DNA of 12,773 nucleotides from Bordetella parapertussis (GTDB taxonomy: Bacteria; Pseudomonadota; Gammaproteobacteria; Burkholderiales; SG8-39), in the NCBI GenBank assembly GCA_945906975.1, contig CAMDRY010000043.1, positions 1 to 12,773 on the forward strand. The letters are read 5' to 3'. The translations under genes and the position numbers were made by a program. Position 1 is the stretch's first letter; the number at the start of each line of letters is the position of its first letter. The notes beneath the pieces were generated by a model. It had not been told where the DNA came from and ran no database searches. It saw only the letters and a program-made list of their open reading frames with translations. This document shows positions 7,906 to 12,773 of the stretch, in pieces.

Positions 7906-9204
7906 TCAGGGCTTGCCGTTGAAATGTTTTTGCAGCCCCTGCCAGCATTGGAAATAATTCTGCTGCAATTCGGGTGCTTCGATGGCGTGGCGTGTGGGGC
8001 GCAGGATATAGCGCGTCTCGAACATGAAGGCCATGGTGTCTTTCACTTTGTGCGGTTCCAGTTGTGCATTCGATGCGCGTTCAAAGGTTTCAGCATCCGG
8101 GCCGTGTGCCACCCAGGCGTTGTGCAGGCTCGCGCCGCCGGGCACGAAACCTTCCGCCTTGGCGTCGTAGACGCCGTGGATCAGGCCCATGAACTCGCTC
8201 ATGACGTTGCGGTGGTACCAGGGGGGGCGGAAGGTATTCTCGCCGACCAGCCAGCGCGGTGGGAAGATGACGAAATCGGCGTTGGCGGTTCCGGCGGTGT
8301 CGGATGGCGACGTCAATACGGTGTAAATGGACGGGTCTGGATGGTCGAAGCTGGTCGAGCCTATGACCATGAAGTTGGCGAGGTCGTATTTGCATGGTGT
8401 GAGGTTGCCGTGCCAGGCAACCACGTCGATGGGCGAATGCGCCATCGTCGCCGACCACAGATTGCCGGCGAATCGGGTGACCAGTTCGTGCGGCGTGTCA
8501 CGCTCTTCGTAGGCGGCGACCGGAGTGAGGAAGTCGCGTGCATTGGCCAGGCCGTTGGAGCCGATCGGCCCGAGTTCGGGCAGACGGAAGGCCGCGCCGA
8601 AATTTTCGCAAATATAGCCGCGCGACGGGCCGTCAGGCAGCTCGGCGCGAAACCGCATGCCGCGCGGGATGAGTGCGATCTCCCCCGGCGCTGTTTCCAG
8701 CACACCCAGTTCGGTAACGAGCCGGAGCCGTCCCTGTTGCGGCAGGATCAGCATTTCGCCGTCGGCGTTGCAGAACGCGCGCTCGGTCATTGACCGGTTG
8801 GCGGCGTAAATATGCGCGGCCATGCCGGTCTGTGTGGCCGCATCACCGTTGCCCGCCATCGTCACCATGCCCTCGACAAAGTCCGTGGGTAGGACTGGAA
8901 TGGGTAGCGGGTTCCAGCGCAACTGCGTCGGCGGTGGTGCCATTTCATCGAAGGGCGCGCCGCGAAGCAGGTGCTTGTCTATGCGCACGAAGGGCTTGTG
9001 CATTGCCGAGGGACGGATGCGGTAAACCCAGGTTCGGCGGTTTTCGGCACGCGGCGCGGTAAACGCGGATCCGGATAAAAGCTCGGCATAGAGGCCGTAG
9101 GGCGCCTTTTGCGGACTGTTGCGCCCGAGCGGAAGTGCCCCGGGCAAGGCCTCGGAGGAAAAATTATTGCCAAACCCGGTTTGGTATTTGAGCGTTGTTG
9201 TCAT
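7906..9204 (-). CDS. hmgA: Homogentisate 1,2-dioxygenase
   Basis: This Fe(II)-dependent cytosolic enzyme opens the homogentisate ring to 4-maleylacetoacetate, the central step of phenylalanine and tyrosine breakdown. The 432 residues match the family's usual 430-445. The N-terminus carries [22 protein letters not shown], split in the family signature around residues 10-31. The iron ligands are His331 (PWYHRN), Glu337 (SEFMG) and His367 (AHGPD), equivalent to human His335, Glu341 and His371; His288 matches the catalytic His292. The C-terminus [14 protein letters not shown] is also typical. The ATG at 9204 begins the conserved N-terminus but has no clear ribosome site upstream. The usual partner, fumarylacetoacetase (fahA), is not next to it; a Bug-type binding protein gene takes that place. 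All catalytic residues are present, so the gene looks functional. Confidence 0.97.
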   Translation of the reverse strand: MTTTLKYQTGFGNNFSSEALPGALPLGRNSPQKAPYGLYAELLSGSAFTAPRAENRRTWVYRIRPSAMHKPFVRIDKHLLRGAPFDEMAPPPTQLRWNPLPIPVLPTDFVEGMVTMAGNGDAATQTGMAAHIYAANRSMTERAFCNADGEMLILPQQGRLRLVTELGVLETAPGEIALIPRGMRFRAELPDGPSRGYICENFGAAFRLPELGPIGSNGLANARDFLTPVAAYEERDTPHELVTRFAGNLWSATMAHSPIDVVAWHGNLTPCKYDLANFMVIGSTSFDHPDPSIYTVLTSPSDTAGTANADFVIFPPRWLVGENTFRPPWYHRNVMSEFMGLIHGVYDAKAEGFVPGGASLHNAWVAHGPDAETFERASNAQLEPHKVKDTMAFMFETRYILRPTRHAIEAPELQQNYFQCWQGLQKHFNGKP

Positions 9205-9250
9205 GGCAGCGGGGCAGCTTGCATTTAGGGGGGCTGGAGGTGGCTTAGGT

Positions 9251-9296
9251 TTGGAGTGCTTGGGGTGCTGGGGTGCTTGGGGTGCTAGGCGTGCTG
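9251..9296. repeat. G-rich 9-bp tandem repeat upstream of hmgA
   Basis: Five units, the third 8 bp long, follow one another: TTGGAGTGC, TTGGGGTGC, TGGGGTGC, TTGGGGTGC, TAGGCGTGC. The + strand has three GGGG tracts at 9262, 9270 and 9279, with G6 further left at 9228-9233. The repeat lies 47 bp upstream of the hmgA start codon, probably inside the hmgA leader if the promoter at 9362 is used. Confidence 0.85.
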
Positions 9297-9361
9297 GAGA
9301 ATAGCGAATGGCAGGAGGGCTATCTCACTAATGCTGCGGTGCAGGGATCATTCTTCGATTC

Positions 9362-9367
9362 ATTATA
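9362..9367 (-). promoter_or_regulatory. Candidate -10 box for hmgA
   Basis: Read leftward, TATAAT is a perfect -10 hexamer. The hexamer 17 bp upstream is TGGATG, a poor -35. A start near 9355 would give hmgA a leader of about 150 nt that contains the tandem repeat in its C-rich form. Activator dependence would be consistent with the weak -35, but no binding site is recognised. Confidence 0.35.
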
Positions 9368-9390
9368 AATACAATGGCAGGCACCATCCA

Positions 9391-9664
9391 GTCACCGGCG
9401 ATGTTGTGGCTGATACGGGGCTTGCGGCGCGTGGCCCCGAGATTGCCGCTGAGGCGGGGGCGGTCACAGCGCCCATGCTGGTGCTGGTTGGGCAGCATGA
9501 CGGCTAAGCGAGGCGAGGCGTTTGTCCGGGCGAGCTTTCCCACGCTCTACCCCCATGCGCAAATAGAGGTTCTCCCCAACTGCGGCCATTGTCCGATGCG
9601 GGAGACGCCGGCATGGTCGGTGACCGGGATGGAAGCCTTCCTGTCGCAAGTCCCCCCGGACTGA
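9391..9664 (+). pseudogene. Decayed C-terminal end of an alpha/beta hydrolase
   Basis: Two reading frames together spell the end of an alpha/beta-hydrolase-fold enzyme. The first frame gives TAPMLVLVGQHDG (about 9466-9504), the usual strand and loop bearing the acidic catalytic residue, and then meets TAA at 9505. The second frame continues with GEAFVRASFPTLYP, IEVLPNCGHCPMRETP (catalytic-histidine loop) and MEAFLSQVPPD, stopping at 9662-9664. A single frameshift close to 9500-9510 separates them. The first frame is open upstream but not recognisable as hydrolase beyond about 9391, so the cap domain, the nucleophile elbow and the N-terminus are missing. It cannot encode a working enzyme; the substrate of the parent gene is unknown. 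A sequencing error could explain the frameshift but not the missing N-terminus. Confidence 0.65.
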
Positions 9665-9695
9665 TCACGGACGCGCCAAGACATATCACCTTGAT

Positions 9696-9709
9696 TTGAT
9701 CCTAGTCAA
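9696..9709. promoter_or_regulatory. FNR/Anr-like box upstream of the universal stress protein gene
   Basis: TTGAT-CCTA-GTCAA differs from the FNR/Anr consensus TTGAT-N4-ATCAA at one position. It lies about 117 bp before the usp start codon. If it is a class II site, transcription would start near 9744. I see no convincing -10 box at the matching place, so placement is uncertain. FNR-type control of usp genes is known in other proteobacteria. Confidence 0.5.
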
Positions 9710-9783
9710 AGCGTCCCGGTCGCTTGCTGCCAAGCTGTAGCCATGTAAAAAACGTTTCTGCGATCCTGCGGGGGCTGTCCAGG

Positions 9784-9811
9784 CAATCAGCAATTAGCAA
9801 TCAGCAATCAG
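9784..9811. repeat. Heptamer tandem repeat just before the usp ribosome site
   Basis: Four 7-bp units: CAATCAG, CAATTAG, CAATCAG, CAATCAG, with one mismatch overall. The array ends 2 nt before the AAAGGAG ribosome site and so forms part of the 5' leader. Confidence 0.85.
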
Positions 9812-9825
9812 TAAAGGAGAAAGCG

Positions 9826-10665
9826 ATGAGTTACAAAAGCGTGCTGGTACATCTTGATGACGACCGCCACTGCGAAGGCCGGGTTGGTCTTGCGTCGCGG
9901 TTTGCCTTGAACTTTGACGCCCATCTTGCGGGTCTGTATGTGATGAGCCAACCCGAATTGCCGCGTTACGCCAGAACGCGTATGGGGGCGGATCTTTTTC
10001 ATGACAGAGTCGTGGAAATCCAGCGCGAACAGATTGGCGCCATGACCGCCCGCTTTCACGATGTCACGACCAAGGCCGGCATGTCCGGCGCGGAGATGCG
10101 CGTATCGGGCAAAGATCCGGTTGACGCGATGACGATGCATGCACGGTATGCCGATCTGCTGATCATGGGGCAGTCCGACCCCGAAGATGAGCAGTCGATG
10201 ATGACTCCGGACTTTGTCGATCGCGTCTTGTTATCGGTAGGCCGGCCGGTGTTGGTCATGCCTTATGCGGGCACCTTCCCGACCATAGGTAAACAAGTGC
10301 TGCTGGCCTGGAACGCCAGTCGTGAGGCGGCGCGCGCGGTTGCCGATGCCCTGCCCTTACTCAAGCGCGCCGACAAGGTCACCGTCTTCGCCGTCAATCC
10401 CGGACGCACCGGCGATCACGGTAAGGAGCCGGGCGCCGACATTTCCCTCTTTCTTGCGCGCCACGGCGTAAAGGCCGAGGCTGCCAGCAGTGAGTCTGGT
10501 GGCATGGAGGTGGGGCCGTGGCTTTTGTCACGGGCCGCAGACCTGGGCACCGACCTGATCGTGATGGGCGGATACGGTCACTCCCGCATCCGCGAACTGG
10601 CTCTTGGCGGCGTGACGCGCACCATGCTCCATCACATGACCGTGCCGGTGTTGATGTCGCATTAG
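9826..10665 (+). CDS. Universal stress protein, tandem UspA domains
   Basis: A cytoplasmic stress protein of 279 residues with two Usp domains, about 1-147 and 155-279. The first begins YKSVLVHLDDD and is degenerate, lacking the nucleotide-binding glycine motif. The second contains KQVLLAWNASREAARAV and the motif G248-x2-G251-x9-G261 (GGYGHSRIRELALGG) seen in ATP-binding Usp proteins, except that Gly262 stands where Ser/Thr is usual. This two-domain form is common in beta- and alphaproteobacteria and is usually tied to starvation, oxygen limitation or stress survival. The ATG at 9826 is chosen because AAAGGAG lies about 6 nt before it and the Usp domain begins at once; an upstream in-frame start near 9724 would translate the heptamer repeat. 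It appears to be a single-gene unit. Confidence 0.93.
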   Translation: MSYKSVLVHLDDDRHCEGRVGLASRFALNFDAHLAGLYVMSQPELPRYARTRMGADLFHDRVVEIQREQIGAMTARFHDVTTKAGMSGAEMRVSGKDPVDAMTMHARYADLLIMGQSDPEDEQSMMTPDFVDRVLLSVGRPVLVMPYAGTFPTIGKQVLLAWNASREAARAVADALPLLKRADKVTVFAVNPGRTGDHGKEPGADISLFLARHGVKAEAASSESGGMEVGPWLLSRAADLGTDLIVMGGYGHSRIRELALGGVTRTMLHHMTVPVLMSH

Positions 10666-10734
10666 ACGCGCGACATATAAAAAAGGTAACTATTCAGGTC
10701 AGTGTTGCGGTTGTAAACAGAATGATAAAGGGTG

Positions 10735-10915
10735 ATGCTTCATGGCAGGCATGAATTGCCTGAGCTGTCCAGACTGAGCGTTGCGCAGAAAGACGAGCTG
10801 ATCGTCGCGCAGTTTGAGCAGTTGAAGCAGCTGGAGCGGTTGAGGGTAATGGTGCATGCGTTGAGCGCACGTGTGCGCGAGCTGGAAGCACAGTTGCGTC
10901 AGGACAGCCACAATT
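10735..10915 (+). pseudogene. N-terminal remnant of an IS66-family transposase
   Basis: The reading frame starts HELPELSRLSVAQKDELI and continues to [14 protein letters not shown]. This is the N-terminal pattern of one IS66 transposase type: LPxLxxLSxxEKDxLI, a leucine-rich coiled coil, then LEAxLxxxSxNSSKPPS. Homology stops right after DSHN, where SSKPPSSDG would be expected; the frame runs on only to the stop at 10942-10944. The zinc-finger, DDE catalytic domain and C-terminus are absent, so roughly nine tenths of the protein is gone. No IS66 terminal inverted repeat or accessory gene is recognisable. The coiled-coil part is low in complexity, so the family call rests mainly on the N-terminal motif and the DSHN end. 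Confidence 0.65.
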
Positions 10916-11555
10916 TTGCTGAAATCCGAACTGTTGAGCTTTGAGGAAATCACGCGCATGACGCGCCTTCTCATCGCACACCGCTTCGAGAAAATCCGCA
11001 TCACCGGCGGCGAGCCCCTGCTGCGCAAAAACCTCGTGGTCTTGATCGGGATGCTGGCCGCCCTCAAGACGCCTGCCGGTAAACCACTGTATCTGACCCC
11101 CACCACCAACGCCTCGCTGCTGGCCAGGAAAGCCCAGGCGTTCAAGGCCGCGGGTCTGCGGCGCGTCAGCGTCTCGCTCGATTCGCTCGATGAAACTGTA
11201 TTCCGCGCCATGAACGATGTCGATTTTCCAGTGGCCGATGTGTTGCAGGGCATCGACGCCGCGCACGACGCGGGCTTTGCGCCCATCAAGATCAACGTGG
11301 TGGTCAAGAAAGGCGTCAACGGGCAGGACATCGTTGCGATGGCGCGGCGCTGCAAGGGCAGCGGCCACATCGTTCGCTTCATCGAATTCATGGGTGTGCG
11401 CTCCGCCAACGGCTGGCGCATGAACGATGTCGTGCCCTCGGCCGAGATCGTACGCATGATCAGCATCCGAGATGCCGCTCATCGAAGCCGAACCCAACTA
11501 CACCGGTGAAGTCGCCGGGCGCGGAGGTCGATGCGGATGGCAGCGGCAAAATCGT
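10916..11555 (+). pseudogene. moaA: Internal moaA fragment, frameshifted (GTP 3',8-cyclase)
   Basis: From [12 protein letters not shown] onward the sequence matches the middle of MoaA, the radical-SAM enzyme that starts molybdenum cofactor synthesis. Visible motifs are [16 protein letters not shown] (radical-SAM GGEP), [50 protein letters not shown] and [15 protein letters not shown]. The N-terminal CxxxCxxC cluster motif and the C-terminal second cluster with the Gly-Gly end are missing. An extra base near 11468 shifts the frame, after which [15 protein letters not shown] continues the match; a second shift near 11520 leads to DADGSGKI and then homology ends. It is joined on its left directly to the IS66 remnant. 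It cannot make an active enzyme; an intact moaA should exist elsewhere if the cell uses molybdenum cofactor. Confidence 0.85.
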
Positions 11556-11720
11556 GTGCCCGTCCACCAGCATCAGCCTGATCATCTTTCAGCCGATCCG
11601 GCGCCTTCTGGTGCTTTGGGCTCTTTCCGTCATTGCGTGACCAGGCAGCGCGCGCGGCGAGCCGATCGAGTACTTCGGCTGGGGCTATCTTCACAGTACC
11701 GCGGTCTTTAAGCTCTGCCT
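11556..11720. other. Unassigned debris between moaA fragment and kinase gene
   Basis: About 165 bp in which no reading frame matches a family I recognise. The + strand frame that follows DGSGKI reads through a hydrophobic stretch (FQPIRRLLVLWALSVIA) to a TGA at 11638, then GEPIEYFGWGYLHSTAVFK. The minus strand has an open frame over the whole stretch. Either may be a further gene remnant. No clear terminator for the leftward kinase gene is seen here. Confidence 0.4.
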
Positions 11721-12773
11721 CTACAGCACGAGATCGTTGGCGTCGGCGGGTAGCCATATCGTCACCGCCGTGCCGGCGCCGAATTTACTGTCGATGTTTA
11801 TTTCACCGCCGTGCAACAGGACGATCTCATGCACGATGCTCATGCCCAGACCGGTACCGGGAAACTTGCCGGAGGTGTCGGCACGGTAAAAGCGCTCGAA
11901 GATACGGCCGAGCTGTTTGGGGGTCATGCCGATGCCCTGGTCGGTGATGCGGATGCCAACCAGCGGCGTGCCGGGCACCGAATGAACAAATTCAATGCCT
12001 ACCGGGCCGCCTGCGGGTGAATACTTGTACGCGTTGGCGAGCACGTTGATCAACACCTGGGTCAGCTTTTTGCGGTCGGCGCGCACCCACAGCGCCCCGG
12101 TGGGGGCCGGCTCTTCGGGCAACGGGCGGCCGGCCGGCGTCTTGAAGCTGGCGATAATCTCGTGCACAAGGCCTTCGACACTCACGCGTTCGAAGGTGAA
12201 ATCCTTGCCGCCTTGCGCCTCTATGCGCGCGAGGTCGAGCAGCTCGTTGATGATCGATATCATCAGTTCAGACTGTTTGAAGACCGTCTCCAGAAAATCG
12301 CGCCGTTCCTCGTCGCTGAGCTCCTCCTTCAGCAACAGTTCGGTAAACCCGTAGATGCTCGCCATCGGCGTACGCAATTCATGCGCGGCGGTCGAGACGA
12401 ACTCACTCTTCAGGCGTTCCACTTCGGTTTCTTGCGTCACGTCGCGCAGGTAGAGAATCTGCGAGACAGTTTTCGATTGCGATTCGCGCAGGGCGACTTC
12501 GAGCACGCGGCTGCCGGCGCCCGCTATCTCTATCCTCTGGCTGCGCGCGCTCACCGCAGGCGCCGCCGTGCCCCCCGCGCCGGCTGTCTCTTTCTGCATC
12601 GCGCGTAGCGCCACCGTGCCGGAGAAGTTTCCCTGCGGCAGGCAGATACCGGACAGTCGTTCAGAAAACGCAGCTTCATCAAGGCCGATCATCTTGCCAG
12701 GGTCCAGACCGGTCATTCTCGCAAACGCCGGGTTGACATACTTGACGCGGCGCGCGGAATCGAAAGAGACGAA
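11721..12773 (-). CDS. PAS-domain sensor histidine kinase, N-terminus beyond the window
   Basis: The frame is open to the right edge, so the gene is 5' truncated here; 350 residues are visible. They begin inside a PAS domain (FDSARRVKYVNPAFARMTGLDP) and continue through a PAS core interrupted by an Ala/Gly-rich stretch (AGAGGTAAPAVSA) to YLRDVTQETEVERLKSEF. The HisKA domain follows with phospho-acceptor His131 in TAAHELRTPMAS. The HATPase domain has an N box (NVLANAYKYSP), G1 (DQGIGM), F box (FERFYRAD) and G2 (GTGLGMSIV), and ends with AVTIWLPADANDLVL. All boxes are intact, so the kinase should autophosphorylate. No receiver domain is seen in the visible part and no response regulator gene is in the window; a partner may lie to the right. 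The ligand or signal, and whether the protein is membrane-bound, cannot be told from this part. Confidence 0.93.
   Translation of the reverse strand, partial: FVSFDSARRVKYVNPAFARMTGLDPGKMIGLDEAAFSERLSGICLPQGNFSGTVALRAMQKETAGAGGTAAPAVSARSQRIEIAGAGSRVLEVALRESQSKTVSQILYLRDVTQETEVERLKSEFVSTAAHELRTPMASIYGFTELLLKEELSDEERRDFLETVFKQSELMISIINELLDLARIEAQGGKDFTFERVSVEGLVHEIIASFKTPAGRPLPEEPAPTGALWVRADRKKLTQVLINVLANAYKYSPAGGPVGIEFVHSVPGTPLVGIRITDQGIGMTPKQLGRIFERFYRADTSGKFPGTGLGMSIVHEIVLLHGGEINIDSKFGAGTAVTIWLPADANDLVL

Noticed and set aside
7843..8793. 316-residue open frame on the + strand opposite hmgA
   Set aside because: It is antisense to a clear hmgA with all its catalytic residues. Long antisense frames are common in GC-rich genes, and it shows no family motif.
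9724..9825. Upstream start for the universal stress protein
   Set aside because: It would translate the heptamer repeat and add 34 unlike residues; the AAAGGAG site points to 9826.
10654..10676. Hairpin across the usp stop codon (ATGTCGC/GCGACAT)
   Set aside because: A 7-bp stem with a 9-nt loop but no following T run (AAAAAA instead), so not a convincing intrinsic terminator.
10694..11497. Two minus-strand open frames of 255-267 residues
   Set aside because: They are mirror frames of the moaA and IS66 remnants and show no recognisable domain.
1..12773. CRISPR arrays, tRNA or rRNA genes, phage genes, replication origin
   Set aside because: No spaced direct repeats of CRISPR length, no tRNA-like cloverleaf or rRNA segment noticed by reading, and no phage or origin hallmark seen.
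1..12773. A wholly new multi-gene system
   Set aside because: Every intact gene belongs to a known family with its key residues in place; the unknown parts are short remnants and repeats rather than a gene cluster.

Overview
The window looks like a piece of a GC-rich betaproteobacterial chromosome, most likely Burkholderiales. The support is the codon and base usage, a Bug/TctC-type periplasmic binding protein (a family greatly expanded in Burkholderiales) beside homogentisate dioxygenase, and an AcrR/TtgR-type regulator beside a MexAB-OprM-class pump. This placement is inference; no rRNA or other phylogenetic marker is present.

Layout. (1) 1-60: an intrinsic terminator shared by an off-window + strand gene and the leftward regulator gene. 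(2) 58-6746: a complete tripartite RND efflux locus. A TetR-family repressor points left. A three-gene operon points right: lipoprotein adaptor, inner-membrane RND pump, outer-membrane factor. A 24-bp AcrR-type palindrome lies in the divergent promoter region, where the two candidate -10 boxes overlap on opposite strands. (3) 6850-9204, leftward: homogentisate 1,2-dioxygenase (hmgA) followed by a Bug-type solute-binding protein gene, probably one transcription unit. (4) 9205-9825: a non-coding and decayed stretch with a G-rich 9-mer tandem repeat, the frameshifted C-terminal end of an alpha/beta hydrolase, an FNR/Anr-like box and a heptamer repeat. (5) 9826-10665: a tandem-domain universal stress protein. 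(6) 10735-about 11560: genomic debris, the N-terminus of an IS66-type transposase joined directly to an internal piece of moaA that carries frameshifts. (7) 11721-12773, leftward: a PAS-containing sensor histidine kinase whose N-terminus lies beyond the window.

How the genes work together. The efflux genes form one system: the repressor presumably responds to a pump substrate and releases the operator, and the three structural proteins span both membranes. HmgA performs the ring-opening step of tyrosine/phenylalanine catabolism, and the Bug protein may bind a related organic acid for uptake. The stress protein may be induced under low oxygen through the FNR-like site. I see no convincing novel multi-gene system. 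The most unusual parts are the regulatory architecture at 804-860, the repeats near hmgA and usp, and the gene remnants at 9391-9664 and 10735-11560.
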